This document shows positions 1 to 9,066 of a stretch of DNA of 64,000 nt, piece after piece. Positions within the stretch are counted from its first letter, which is position 1. The number at the start of each line of letters is the position of its first letter. The position numbers were made by a program, and so were the translations under genes. The notes below the pieces were generated by a model that saw only the letters and a list, made by a program, of their open reading frames with translations, searched no databases and was not told where the DNA came from. Source of the stretch: Spongiibacter sp. IMCC21906 (GTDB taxonomy: Bacteria; Pseudomonadota; Gammaproteobacteria; Pseudomonadales; Spongiibacteraceae). The stretch is taken from contig NZ_CP011477.1 of assembly GCF_001010805.1 (NCBI RefSeq), forward strand, positions 2,970,501-3,034,500. The letters run 5' to 3'.

Positions 1-379
1 TGCCAAAGCCTCCCCTGCCTTTGCTGTTGCTGTCGACGCCATGACCGGCATTCCCGGCAACGAGTTGATTGGTGCCGCCATTGCCGTGACCACCATCGCG
101 GGCCTAACCGGCTCAGCATCCGGCGGTCTATCCATCGCCCTGCCCGTCCTCGGTCCGTATTACATAGACCAAGGCGTCGACCCAGAGCAGTTGCACCGCA
201 TCTCGTCCATCTCCTCTGGCGCCCTGGATTCCCTACCCCATAACGGTTATATCGTGACCACCGTCCGAGCAATTTGTGGAGAAACCCATAAAAGTGCCTA
301 TTGGCCAATTGCCGCCTTAACCATGGCGGTCCCCGTGATAGGTTTAGTATTAGCTGTCGTACTTATGCAGTGGTTATAG
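1..379 (+). CDS. GntP-family gluconate/organic acid:H+ symporter, C-terminal part
   Basis: This is the 3' end of an inner-membrane permease; the reading frame is open from base 2, so the start lies outside the window. The visible 126 residues hold two hydrophobic segments and the family signature near the end: a serine-rich loop with SGALDSLPHNG, then TTVRAICGETHK, which is typical of GntP/GntT/DsdX transporters. The family couples uptake of gluconate or related hydroxy acids to protons. The substrate cannot be told from the C-terminus. A DUF2889 gene follows 53 bases downstream on the same strand. Confidence 0.85.
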   Translation, partial: AKASPAFAVAVDAMTGIPGNELIGAAIAVTTIAGLTGSASGGLSIALPVLGPYYIDQGVDPEQLHRISSISSGALDSLPHNGYIVTTVRAICGETHKSAYWPIAALTMAVPVIGLVLAVVLMQWL

Positions 380-432
380 GCAATATATGTACTGTTTACA
401 TTGATGTAAAAACTGAAAAAGGCGCCTAGCAA

Positions 433-1227
433 ATGCAGCTGACCCACATGCCGCTAAATCCTCACTACGGACAGGGGCAATTCACCAGAGCAATATTAAT
501 TCGTAATCTAAGCGCTCAAAAAGTGGAATTGGGCATGGAGGACCACGAACACGCCCTGCGTATTTATCTCAAGCACGACGGTGAGAATATTCTGACAGTC
601 TCAGGGCAGTGGATTCGCCACCCTATGGATATTTGTGCGGGTGCAGCCCAGGCGCTATCGAGTTGGAACGGGAGCCCGCTGTTAAAAGACTTACGCCAAT
701 CACGACGCACCCAAGACACGGCTCATCACTGCACGCATTTTATAGACATGCTGGACCTGGCATCGGTACACGCTTATCAACAGCGGCCAGAGGTGCATTA
801 TGCAGTAGTGGTAGATGACTCACCCGAGGGCAATGAAGCACCACAACTATGGCGCAACAAACAAAAAATACTCTCACTACAACTTGAGCAACATGAAGTA
901 TTTGTAGAACCCCGCCACTGGCGGGGTCGATCAGTTTACAAAGGCTTTCTCAAATGGGCTGCGGCCTCCCTGGAGGAAGCCGAATTTGAACTGGCTTACA
1001 TCGTTCAAAAAGCCATGTTTGTTGCCAGAAGTCAGCGCATTGATATCCCCACGGTTACCGGCAAAGCTGCTCGATTGTCGGGCCCCCCAGATAGCGTCTG
1101 TTATGCGTCCCAACCCGAGCGCTATGACACTGGCTTGCGGTTAAACAACAACCGGGACATATCATCCACCCCCAGCCAAATCCTCAAATTTATGGATTCG
1201 CCGCTAGCTGCGCAAAGTGATAACTAA
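433..1227 (+). CDS. DUF2889 domain protein
   Basis: This 264-residue soluble protein of unknown function matches the DUF2889 pattern by eye. Residues 20-115 have an acidic stretch, a histidine-containing strand (HALRIYL), a short P-M-D-I-C motif and then HHCTHFIDMLDLA, the Cys-Thr-His-containing motif that ends the domain. No signal peptide or membrane segment is seen. DUF2889 proteins often sit near acyl-CoA and lipid genes, but no biochemical role is established that I can name. An AAAGGCG stretch about 9 bases before the ATG is a fair ribosome site. The stop codon lies inside a strong hairpin. Confidence 0.65.
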   Translation: MQLTHMPLNPHYGQGQFTRAILIRNLSAQKVELGMEDHEHALRIYLKHDGENILTVSGQWIRHPMDICAGAAQALSSWNGSPLLKDLRQSRRTQDTAHHCTHFIDMLDLASVHAYQQRPEVHYAVVVDDSPEGNEAPQLWRNKQKILSLQLEQHEVFVEPRHWRGRSVYKGFLKWAAASLEEAEFELAYIVQKAMFVARSQRIDIPTVTGKAARLSGPPDSVCYASQPERYDTGLRLNNNRDISSTPSQILKFMDSPLAAQSDN

Positions 1228-1252
1228 AGAATCAGACCGACTGATTCTTTAG
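1224..1252. terminator. Bidirectional terminator hairpin
   Basis: A perfect 12-bp stem (CTAAAGAATCAG at 1224-1235, its complement at 1241-1252) closes a 5-base loop. It sits exactly where the DUF2889 gene (+) and a small membrane protein gene (-) converge, and both stop codons lie in the stem. A/T-rich outer pairs give short T tracts on both strands. It can be read as a shared terminator. Confidence 0.75.
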
Positions 1253-1483
1253 CGGCACCCAATGTACAACGCCAAACAACACACACAGCACAATACTTGT
1301 CAGCAAACCGCCCTGATAGCGTTTCAAATATTTGAAGCTTAAGGGTACTTCCATCAAATGAATAAGAAAAATAATAGCGAGCGCCTGTAAGATATAGCTT
1401 TGCACTGAAGCAAAGGCAGGAATAAAAGCCACCGTTAGCGCAATAACATAAGAGATGGCCATGATACTTTTCAGGCTTTTCAT
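1232..1483 (-). CDS. Small membrane protein, resembles DUF1145
   Basis: This is an 83-residue protein with three predicted membrane segments (about residues 7-25, 29-48 and 58-76). The middle one has an ILHLMEV-like pattern (FLIHLMEVPL) that recalls the small DUF1145/YhhL membrane proteins; this match is by eye and weak. The frame is open further upstream, but the ATG at 1483 has a GGAAA ribosome site 8 bases before it, and the upstream extension is not hydrophobic in a consistent way. Function unknown. It converges on the DUF2889 gene with a shared terminator. Confidence 0.5.
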   Translation of the reverse strand: MKSLKSIMAISYVIALTVAFIPAFASVQSYILQALAIIFLIHLMEVPLSFKYLKRYQGGLLTSIVLCVLFGVVHWVPLKNQSV

Positions 1484-1689
1484 TTTTTTTATTTTCCATT
1501 CATAAGTCAAAAGTGACGAGCAGCATAACGCTAAACAACGGAATAATGAAAGTACCCGCCGCAATTCCCACCTTGAGACAAAAACCCCATTTATTACAAG
1601 CATGCCCCCTGTCTCGATACCCAAAACAACAACATAAACCCCACTCAAAATACTGTACAAAAACACAGCATCATATTATTCTCGCCACC

Positions 1690-2757
1690 ATGGAAAAGCA
1701 TCAAGCAAGCAAAGTACTAAAAGGTCGAGGTAGCGCCTCGACAATGGAGGGGCGTTTCGCCATTCGCCGCATAGAGCTGGATGACAGCGGCGAGCCTCTA
1801 CACCACCCCCGTACCGAGCTTAGAGCAGAAACAGCCAAAAGCATTATTAGTCGCAACCAATCACCGGATATTCCGTTTAATCTTTCTGTAAACCCCTATA
1901 GAGGCTGTGAGCAGGGTTGTGTTTATTGCTTTGCCAGGCCCAGCCACGCCTACCTGGACTTGTCTCCGGGACTGGATTTTGAAACCAAAATCAGCGCTAA
2001 ACTCAATGCTCCAGAATGCTTTGAAGCAGAGCTGCGCAAAAAGAGTTATCGCTGCGAGAGTATCGCACTGGGCATCAACACCGACGCTTATCAGCCCGCC
2101 GAAAAACAGCTTGAAATTAGCCGTCAGCTGCTGGAAATAGCCCTTGCATTTCGGCAGCCTATTTCTATTGTCACTAAAAGCGCGTTGATCTTAAGAGACA
2201 AGGATTTGCTGGAAGAAATGGCCAAACACAGGCTGATTCATGTCGCTGTGAGTGTTACCACCCTCGACAATAACTTAAAGCGGATAATGGAGCCTCGCAC
2301 CGCATCTGCGGCCAGTCGGCTGCGGGTTATTTCTGAACTGAGGGATATTGGCGTACCGGTGAGTGTCTTAATTGCACCGGTGATTCCGCATATTAATGAC
2401 AGCGAAATGGAAGCCATTATTGAGGCCGTTGCTGATGCAGGCGCGGGGTCCGTTGCTTATATTTTATTGCGCCTGCCCCACGAACTTACTGAGATTTTTG
2501 TAGAGTGGCTGCATCAGCATTTTCCCCAGCGGGCAAACCACGTTATAAAACGCATTGAAGATATGCGAGGTGGCCGTTTATATCAAAGCCAGTTTGGCGA
2601 ACGTATGCGTGGCACGGGTATCTTTGCCGAACTCCTTCAACAGCGCTTTAAAATCGCCAGCCGCAAAGCAGGATTTACTGACAAAACCCTGCCTGCACTC
2701 GACTGCAGTCAATTTCAGGTGCCGTCTAAAGCAGGTGATCAACTGTCATTATTTTAA
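1690..2757 (+). CDS. Radical SAM protein, PA0069 family
   Basis: This 355-residue protein is of the PA0069/YgiQ-unrelated Rv2578c-like radical SAM family. The 4Fe-4S cluster motif CX3CX2C is at Cys73, Cys77 and Cys80 inside NPYRGCEQGCVYCFAR. Further family blocks follow: GINTDAYQP, the SIVTKSALILRD strand and an RLPHE motif near the C-terminal third. An open frame of 59 codons lies before it, but the start was set at 1690, because family members begin a few residues before a KGRGA/S motif, as here (KGRGSAS at 11-17). No strong ribosome site is visible there, so the start is uncertain. The substrate of this family is not known. Confidence 0.82.
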   Translation: MEKHQASKVLKGRGSASTMEGRFAIRRIELDDSGEPLHHPRTELRAETAKSIISRNQSPDIPFNLSVNPYRGCEQGCVYCFARPSHAYLDLSPGLDFETKISAKLNAPECFEAELRKKSYRCESIALGINTDAYQPAEKQLEISRQLLEIALAFRQPISIVTKSALILRDKDLLEEMAKHRLIHVAVSVTTLDNNLKRIMEPRTASAASRLRVISELRDIGVPVSVLIAPVIPHINDSEMEAIIEAVADAGAGSVAYILLRLPHELTEIFVEWLHQHFPQRANHVIKRIEDMRGGRLYQSQFGERMRGTGIFAELLQQRFKIASRKAGFTDKTLPALDCSQFQVPSKAGDQLSLF

Positions 2758-2761
2758 AGCT

Positions 2762-3877
2762 TTATTTCTTCAGTAGCTTGAGTGGAACCCGCTCTTCACG
2801 GCGAATATTGCCCTCGCTGTCGCGTAACTGTAAAGCAAGCAAGGTATCTCCATTGTCTACGCGAATTTCCACTACGCCAAAATTATCAAGCAGCAAATTA
2901 TTGCCACCTACCCGCAGCGCATTTGGCTCTTTGCTGGCGGGACTGTTCGAGGGCAAGGCCGAGTTCAATCCGCTGGAAGTCACCTCATATAACGGATAGT
3001 TTAAAGTCGAAGCCTGATAGCGAGAAATTTCCCCCAAGTGTCGGTCACCACTTAACAGCACCACAGCTTCTGCGCCGGTGTCTTTAATCAACTGAAAAAA
3101 CCGCCGCCGTTCTTGCGGGAAATTAGCCCATTTTTCAAAACAGTGTTCACTCGCAAGCAGTTGAATACTGGAGGCAATTAATCGTAAGTCTGCCGGTTTT
3201 TCCAACTCACTTTTAAGCCACTGCCACTGGGTCTCCCCCAGTACCGTTGCATCATCAGCGTTATTAGCAACAATCCCGGTAGGAGCACAAGCTCCGGCAG
3301 ACCGCTTTAAGGGACTGCGAAAACTGCGGGTATCCAGCAGAATCAACTGCACCGACAAGCCCGCACTGTTTACATATTGGCTGTGATACACACCGGGACC
3401 AAAGGCCTCACCCAAGCGGGACTCATCCAAGCCAAAAAACGCCGCAAAATACCCTTTTGATGCTTGCTTAAAAGGGTATTCAGCACCGCCATCATTCACG
3501 CCGTAATCGTGATCATCCCAAGTGGCGGCCAGATGTATATTTTGCTGCCGAACTGCAGCAGAAAACTGCTTAAAATCCGGATTGAACGCTAAATCACTGT
3601 ACGCAGAGCCAATACGCTGTGGCTCAGCTTGCTGACGATATGGGCCCACATCACTATAAACATTGTCACCCATAAATATAAACGCGTCCGGCTGGGCTTT
3701 AACGATACTCTTCAGTACCGGCTGCGGTGCCCACTGACGCAGGCAAGAACCGAAAGCAATTCTACCAATATCACCCTTCAACACAGGGTTTGAGGCAGTG
3801 CTTACCTTGCCAGAGTTACTTGAGCAGCCAACAATGGTTAGCAATACAGCGAGAGAAAACAGAAAAATTCGAAACAT
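2762..3877 (-). CDS. PhoD-like metallophosphoesterase lipoprotein
   Basis: This 371-residue predicted lipoprotein has a hydrophobic signal at residues 3-17 and a lipobox ending at Cys18 (IVGC). The mature part follows the alkaline phosphatase D pattern: GSC at 43-45, a metal-binding FMGDNVYSD around 68-76, and TWDDHDYGVND around 119-129, with later GDRH and NSALP blocks. PhoD enzymes hydrolyse phosphodiesters or phosphomonoesters using Fe/Ca and act outside the inner membrane; here it would be membrane-anchored in the periplasm. A GTG four codons earlier is possible, but the ATG at 3877 has a GGGGGCG site close upstream. It converges on the radical SAM gene with only 4 bases between. Confidence 0.8.
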   Translation of the reverse strand: MFRIFLFSLAVLLTIVGCSSNSGKVSTASNPVLKGDIGRIAFGSCLRQWAPQPVLKSIVKAQPDAFIFMGDNVYSDVGPYRQQAEPQRIGSAYSDLAFNPDFKQFSAAVRQQNIHLAATWDDHDYGVNDGGAEYPFKQASKGYFAAFFGLDESRLGEAFGPGVYHSQYVNSAGLSVQLILLDTRSFRSPLKRSAGACAPTGIVANNADDATVLGETQWQWLKSELEKPADLRLIASSIQLLASEHCFEKWANFPQERRRFFQLIKDTGAEAVVLLSGDRHLGEISRYQASTLNYPLYEVTSSGLNSALPSNSPASKEPNALRVGGNNLLLDNFGVVEIRVDNGDTLLALQLRDSEGNIRREERVPLKLLKK

Positions 3878-3937
3878 AAGCGCCCCCACATACGAGTTTC
3901 TCAGTGATAACAGCTAGCTATGACAAGGCGAAGACAG

Positions 3938-5056
3938 CTACCAAAGTAACTGTCCTATTCCAGTAAAACTGGCAATTAAGACTAAAACCGGGCAGCGACC
4001 AGATCGCAGCGCCCAAAAACCCAACACGGCCAACAGTGTGGCCAACCACCCTTCCGGGGCATGGCTGAGAACGGGGTTAATCCACGCCGCTATTAGCATT
4101 CCCACTGCCACTGCATTGACGCCAGCGATAGCCGCTTTAGGCTTAGATAGCTGACTCAGGGCATGCCAGCCAGGCTCAATCATTAAAAGCAATAAAAAAC
4201 CGGGCAGAAAAATAGCCACACACGCCAAGCCTGCCCCTGCCAAGGACGATTCTGGCCACATCTCCGCCCCCAAAAAACTGGCAAAGGAGAACATAGGGCC
4301 GGGCACGGCTTGGGCAGCGGCGTAACCGGATAAAAAATAATCTTGCTCGACCGCACCGGACAACAACGTTTCCAGTAAGGGCAACACCACGTGGCCGCCG
4401 CCAAACACTGCAGCGCCAACCTGATAAAATTGACTGAATAAGTGACCGGAAAAAACCAACGACGCCACCAGCAAGACCAAGAAAAGTCCACCACTGACTA
4501 CCGAGCTAAACGGGAACTGAAAGCGATATGCCCCACTATTTGCCGGCGCTCGCCAAGCCATGACAACTGCCGCCAACAGCAATAGGGAAAACTGGGTTAG
4601 CGGTGTCATTTGAACCAGTAACAATATCGCGCTCATCAGTGCCAGTACGCGGGTAGCGGCACTGCTACAAAACTGCTTGGCCATCGTGAAAATAGCATCC
4701 ACCACAACCACCACCGCCAGTAATTTAAGCCCCTGCACAGCGCCGCTTTCAAATAACGATAGATTCTGCCCGACCGTTGCAAACAGATACATCAGAAAAA
4801 AAGAAGGGAGGGTAAAACCGAGAAAGGCGAGCACACCACCCAAAGGGCCAGCGCGGTGACAGGCGATCGCAAAGCCTAATTGACTTGAACTGGGACCAGG
4901 TAAGAATTGGCAAAGAGCAAGTTTGGCAGCAAATTCATCGGCGCTGAGCCAGGCTTTCTGCTCGACAAATACCCGCCGAAAATAACCGATATGGGCAGCT
5001 GGGCCGCCAAAACTGATGCAACCCAAGCACAAAAATTGAACAAAAACCGCCAGCAA
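3938..5056 (-). CDS. chrA: Chromate transporter ChrA (two-domain form)
   Basis: This 372-residue inner-membrane protein is of the CHR family. Two homologous halves of about six membrane segments each are visible; the N-terminal half has SFGGPAAHIGYFRR (residues 16-29) and QFLPGPSSSQ (51-60), and the second half repeats the pattern with VFGGGHVVLPLLE and QAVPGPMFSFA. These are the diagnostic ChrA motifs for chromate/sulfate efflux. No ATG is available: the start is a TTG at 5056 preceded 8 bases upstream by GGGGAG, and a stop codon lies nine codons above it. No chrB regulator is seen nearby. Confidence 0.85.
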   Translation of the reverse strand: MLAVFVQFLCLGCISFGGPAAHIGYFRRVFVEQKAWLSADEFAAKLALCQFLPGPSSSQLGFAIACHRAGPLGGVLAFLGFTLPSFFLMYLFATVGQNLSLFESGAVQGLKLLAVVVVVDAIFTMAKQFCSSAATRVLALMSAILLLVQMTPLTQFSLLLLAAVVMAWRAPANSGAYRFQFPFSSVVSGGLFLVLLVASLVFSGHLFSQFYQVGAAVFGGGHVVLPLLETLLSGAVEQDYFLSGYAAAQAVPGPMFSFASFLGAEMWPESSLAGAGLACVAIFLPGFLLLLMIEPGWHALSQLSKPKAAIAGVNAVAVGMLIAAWINPVLSHAPEGWLATLLAVLGFWALRSGRCPVLVLIASFTGIGQLLW

Positions 5057-5127
5057 TTGTTTGCTCCCCGCGCTGCGTAATCAGTCAGCGCAAAGTATAG
5101 CGGTTTCTTATGACAGCAAAAACAGCC

Positions 5128-6894
5128 CTATTTAGTAGGGCGCTTCGCCTTACTGATAAAGCTACGACCATCGTTGGCCTTAGATCTCGCCTTCGCTTTT
5201 TTGTTTTTGGGATTGCCCCCAGGTTTTTTAGTCCGCGGCTTTTGGGGACGATCTGCCACATCGCTACCCTGATATACCGACGCCCGCAATTGTTGACCGG
5301 CGACCCATACGTCTTGCAACGCAGACAACACGTTATCAGACACATTGCCTGGCATTTCGACAGTGCTGAAATCCTTAAACAACTGGATACGACCAATTTC
5401 CTGGCCCGACAAGCCGGTTTCATTGGCGATGGCGCCAAGGATATTACCCGCACTTACACCGTGCTCACGGCCTACTTCAATACGGTAGCGATTCATATCG
5501 GCAGACATGCCACGCTTTTTCTCTGCCGATTTCTCGGTTCTAGGCGCCTCAGGGGCCATAAACAGCGGTTTGTCATCCTGAGCAAGAATAGCCAAGGCTG
5601 CGGCCATATCCAAAGGATCGGCGTCTTGCTGGGCGGCGTAATCGGTTAGCAATGATCGATACGCTTGCAAATGTGGCGACTGCATGGATTCTTGAATCTG
5701 CTGAAGAAAACGATCTTGACGCAGAGCATTGATGTTATCGGCGCTGGGCAGGGCCATTTCCTGAATGCTTTGACGCGTCGCTTTTTCAATGCTGTAAAGC
5801 ATGCGCTTTTCTCTGGGCGCGACAAACAGAATCGCATCACCCTGACGGCCAGCACGACCCGTTCGGCCTACCCGGTGCACATAGGCTTCAGTGTCATTGG
5901 GAATATCGTAGTTAATAACGTGGCTGATACGCTCAACATCCAGCCCCCGAGCAACCACATCGGTGGCTACCAGAATATCCAGCTTGCCAGATCGCAACTG
6001 CTCAACCGTGCGCTCGCGCTGGGTCTGGGCAACATCACCATTGAGGGGCGCCGCTGCAAACCCGCGGGCTTGTAGTTTTTCAGCCAACTCCGTGGTTTGC
6101 ACTTTGGTGCGCACAAAAATGATCATGCCGTCGAAAGCTTCCGCCTCAAGAATACGGGTCAGCGCGTCGAGCTTATTCGTGCCCCGAGCTAACCAGTACC
6201 GCTGGCGAATCGTCACCGCTGTGGTTGTTTTCGTTTTAATGGTGACCTGTTGGGGATCCGTCAAATAGGTATTGGCAATACGACGAATAGCCGGCGGCAT
6301 GGTTGCCGAAAACAAGGCGATTTGACGCTGCTCAGGCACTGCAGACAGAATCCACTCCACATCATCAATAAAACCCATGCGCAGCATTTCATCTGCCTCG
6401 TCCAAAACGAGGTGATTGAGTTCAGCTAGCGACAGCGTGCCCCGGCGCATATGGTCCATAACTCGGCCTGGTGTACCCACAACAACTTGGACACCACGTT
6501 TTAATGCTTGCAGCTGGCCACGATAATCGGCGCCGCCGTAAATAGGTAAAATTTGAAAGCCTGGCATATTCGTGGCGTATGTCTGAATGGCTTCAGCCAC
6601 CTGAATCGCCAATTCACGGGTTGGAGTCAACACCAGCGCTTGTACAGATTTACGACGAGACAAGTCCAAACGAGACAACAACGGCAAGGCAAAGGCCGCG
6701 GTTTTGCCCGTACCGGTTTGAGCCTGACCCAAAACGTCTTTGCCCTCTAACAACAATGGGATAGTAGCGGCTTGGATGGGTGACGGGCTTTCGTAGCCCA
6801 CCGCCTTCACCGCTGCCAGAACCTCAGGCCGTAGGTTCAGGTCGTCAAAAGTAAGATCGTCGCGAGCGTCCGCGGATTGGGATGGTGAAGACAT
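5128..6894 (-). CDS. deaD: DEAD-box ATP-dependent RNA helicase, DeaD/CsdA type
   Basis: This 588-residue cytoplasmic RNA helicase carries the Q motif near residues 34-41, Walker A AQTGTGKT at 58-65, PTREL at 91-95, DEAD at 165-168, SAT at 196-198, and the helicase C domain with HRVGRTGRAGR. It is followed by the extended C-terminus of CsdA/DeaD proteins: a DbpA-type RNA-binding fold (about 460-540) and a lysine/arginine-rich tail. Such enzymes help ribosome assembly and mRNA decay, mainly in the cold. The frame opens 12 codons further up; ATGs at 6900 and 6894 are both possible and neither has a strong ribosome site. Confidence 0.92.
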   Translation of the reverse strand: MSSPSQSADARDDLTFDDLNLRPEVLAAVKAVGYESPSPIQAATIPLLLEGKDVLGQAQTGTGKTAAFALPLLSRLDLSRRKSVQALVLTPTRELAIQVAEAIQTYATNMPGFQILPIYGGADYRGQLQALKRGVQVVVGTPGRVMDHMRRGTLSLAELNHLVLDEADEMLRMGFIDDVEWILSAVPEQRQIALFSATMPPAIRRIANTYLTDPQQVTIKTKTTTAVTIRQRYWLARGTNKLDALTRILEAEAFDGMIIFVRTKVQTTELAEKLQARGFAAAPLNGDVAQTQRERTVEQLRSGKLDILVATDVVARGLDVERISHVINYDIPNDTEAYVHRVGRTGRAGRQGDAILFVAPREKRMLYSIEKATRQSIQEMALPSADNINALRQDRFLQQIQESMQSPHLQAYRSLLTDYAAQQDADPLDMAAALAILAQDDKPLFMAPEAPRTEKSAEKKRGMSADMNRYRIEVGREHGVSAGNILGAIANETGLSGQEIGRIQLFKDFSTVEMPGNVSDNVLSALQDVWVAGQQLRASVYQGSDVADRPQKPRTKKPGGNPKNKKAKARSKANDGRSFISKAKRPTK

Positions 6895-7031
6895 TAGCAT
6901 TACCGTGGTATATCTGGAGCGCTGCCGCATTAGGCGATGGGCGGGCCAGGGAGTGTCGAAAAAGCAGATCGCGCATTATACGCGCTACTCCGGGCAATTA
7001 CCCTAAAAACCTGTGCGGTTTACGGTACTAT

Positions 7032-7067
7032 TACCTAGCAGCACCTAGAGCGAATACCTAGCAGCAC
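7032..7067. repeat. Direct repeat of 13 bases upstream of deaD
   Basis: TACCTAGCAGCAC occurs at 7032-7044 and again at 7055-7067, with partial CACCTAGAG similarity between. It lies in the 270-base gap that precedes the helicase gene. The role is unknown; it could be part of a binding site or a small duplication. Confidence 0.5.
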
Positions 7068-7163
7068 AATAAATCTGCCGTCTACTGTGGTCCCGTACCC
7101 AAAAAACACCGACTGTAATCCATAAATTGCTTTGTGTTTAATGACGTGCATTAACCCTGGGCA

Positions 7164-7445
7164 TCAACCACTGACCCAGCGAAACATCATGCAAGACCAA
7201 AGTAAATAGCTTACCAATGCCGCCGGATACGCTTTTTGCCCAATATCACTGCGGGCTAACTGCTGATGACCCGCATACACCAATGCCGCCGAAACCAATA
7301 GATGCAACAGCATTTGACTGGCCGCAGCCGGCCAAGCGTAAATCACGGTTTGAAAATGCAATGGACTTATTAGAGCCAACAACAAGAGCCCTAAATTGAG
7401 GTAGCCAAAACCAACAACAAATTTATAGTGCCAGATGCGTGTCAC
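7164..7445 (-). CDS. Small predicted membrane protein
   Basis: This is a 93-residue hypothetical protein with two or three hydrophobic segments (about 10-27, 40-58 and 73-88). It begins with GTG at 7445. No family is recognised. It follows the HlyIII gene on the same strand with an 87-base gap. Coding status rests only on the open frame and its consistent membrane character. Confidence 0.4.
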   Translation of the reverse strand: MTRIWHYKFVVGFGYLNLGLLLLALISPLHFQTVIYAWPAAASQMLLHLLVSAALVYAGHQQLARSDIGQKAYPAALVSYLLWSCMMFRWVSG

Positions 7446-7532
7446 CCCAAAGTTATCTGCGTTAAGTTATCTGCGGTAAGAGGTATAAACGGGTTAATAC
7501 ACGTTGTTCGGCCGCGTCGCTATACCATTTCG

Positions 7533-8150
7533 TTATGCCACATAAAGATACACCGTAAAAAAGTGACAAACACTGCCACCTAGCACCATCAAATGCCAAA
7601 TACCGTGAAAATGCGGCACTTTTTTATCAAACACATAAAAAATAATGCCCAGAGTATAAGCCACACCGCCGGACAGTAGCAGCGTGAAGCCCCCCTCTGG
7701 CAATGCGGCTATCAACGGTTTCATCAGTGCCAGCGACAACCAGCCCATTAAGAGGTAGATAATAATCGCCCACAGCCGCCGCTTTTCTTTTGGAAAAGAC
7801 TCAACCACCATCCCCAGAGCAGCCAAGCCCCAAATAATCCCAAACATCCACCAGCCAGACTCTCCTCTTAAAGTAACGAGCAAGAAGGGCGTGTAGGTAC
7901 CGGCGATCAGCAAGTAAATTGCCAAGTGGTCTAGCTGGCGGTATAGGGCTTTATGGGGCCCGCGAGTGGCGTGATATAGAGTAGAAAACAAGTAGAGCAT
8001 TAACAGGCTAATGCTATAAACAGTGAAGCTAACGGTCTTCCAAATTTCACCCTCTTGGAAAGCCGGAACCACCAACAATAAACCACCGCACAGCGCAGCA
8101 ACAGCGCCGAGCAAGTGAGTAATACTATTCAGTCGCTCACCTTTATACAC
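7533..8150 (-). CDS. Haemolysin III / PAQR-family membrane protein
   Basis: This 205-residue seven-helix inner-membrane protein has the conserved blocks of the HlyIII (YqfA, PAQR) family: N-terminal ERLNSITHLLGA, the first metal-ligand region STLYHATRG with a Ser-X3-His pattern, DHLAIYLLIAGTYTP, and the C-terminal HFHGIWHLMVLGGS where two histidines complete the metal site. The family is linked to membrane fluidity and fatty-acid sensing; its enzymatic activity in bacteria is not settled. Start is a GTG at 8150, immediately preceded by an in-frame stop one codon up, so no other start exists. Confidence 0.85.
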   Translation of the reverse strand: MYKGERLNSITHLLGAVAALCGGLLLVVPAFQEGEIWKTVSFTVYSISLLMLYLFSTLYHATRGPHKALYRQLDHLAIYLLIAGTYTPFLLVTLRGESGWWMFGIIWGLAALGMVVESFPKEKRRLWAIIIYLLMGWLSLALMKPLIAALPEGGFTLLLSGGVAYTLGIIFYVFDKKVPHFHGIWHLMVLGGSVCHFFTVYLYVA

Positions 8151-8244
8151 GAGTTACTCGCAGAGTTATTAATGGATAGGGGATGAGTTCAGCATAAAGG
8201 CACTTTTTATGCAAAAACAAAAACGGGCTGCAACCGCTTGCGCA

Positions 8245-8559
8245 CTAGGCTTTCTCGCGAAGTGGACTGGCACCTTCAAATAAAATTTCAACATGATTGG
8301 CGCCATTGGTGCAAACCACTTTGCGGATACGAATATTGCCAAGACGGCCATCTCTAAGCTTGATGCTGTATTCACTGTGCACAGCCTCAGCATCACTCAA
8401 ACCCAGATCGCGGTTTTTAGTTAAGTGAAGACAACCTCCCCAACTGGCAAACTTACGATCAGCGGTGACGTCATCACTGCTTGCACTGCTGATATACATG
8501 GGTACATCAGTCAATAGCTCTTCGTCATTTCTTAACACGCTGCCATGTGTCAAATCCAT
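8245..8559 (-). CDS. Hypothetical 104-residue protein
   Basis: No family is recognised. The product is polar and has no membrane segment. It contains a WGGCLHL segment near residue 40, and its C-terminal half (YSIKLRDGRLGNIRIRKVVC) looks like beta strands. The ATG at 8559 was chosen because an exceptionally strong ribosome site, GGAGGTGA, lies just 4 bases before it; the frame extends 29 codons further up without such a site. Strong translation signals argue that this is a real, possibly well-expressed small protein. Confidence 0.5.
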   Translation of the reverse strand: MDLTHGSVLRNDEELLTDVPMYISSASSDDVTADRKFASWGGCLHLTKNRDLGLSDAEAVHSEYSIKLRDGRLGNIRIRKVVCTNGANHVEILFEGASPLREKA

Positions 8560-9066
8560 TGACTCACCTCCACAATAACAATTGGATTTGTAATAACCAT
8601 CCTGGTTACCACCTGCCGATTCTGGCATTGCTTGCAGTATCTTCACGGTTACTGAGAACCCAAGGCTCTAGGCTCTAGACAACCGTCTGTCTACAAAGAG
8701 ACTGCGCTAAGAAAAGCAGCCGCTCCGACTCAACAAGCTATAAATGCGACAAAGTTAGCGCTTATCAGTTCCTAAGCAAGTTCCGGCACCCATCCAAATA
8801 GCTGATTACCGGCCCGGAGAACGCGCTTTTGTGAACCCCATCACAACTAACCATTATCGTTATAGTGTGTATTTTCTGCCAACTTCAGAGAATTAGCAAG
8901 AAAAACTCAAAAATAGCTATCCGTAAAAACCGCAGTCTTCGCTACTGTTTATTGCAACACCATCAATATTTACAAAAAGCGTAATACTGGTGCGGCTTTA
9001 GCGGCACTTTATAATCCCGTATGCTGTCTACCAGCGCAGCCCACCATTGTTTAAGGACGGATACAT
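8560..9066. other. Intergenic region, no gene seen
   Basis: About 500 bases separate the divergent hypothetical gene and the cardiolipin synthase. No convincing reading frame is found. A TATAAT at 9010-9015 is a candidate -10 box for the cls operon, about 50 bases before its start, but no good -35 element accompanies it. Confidence 0.4.
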
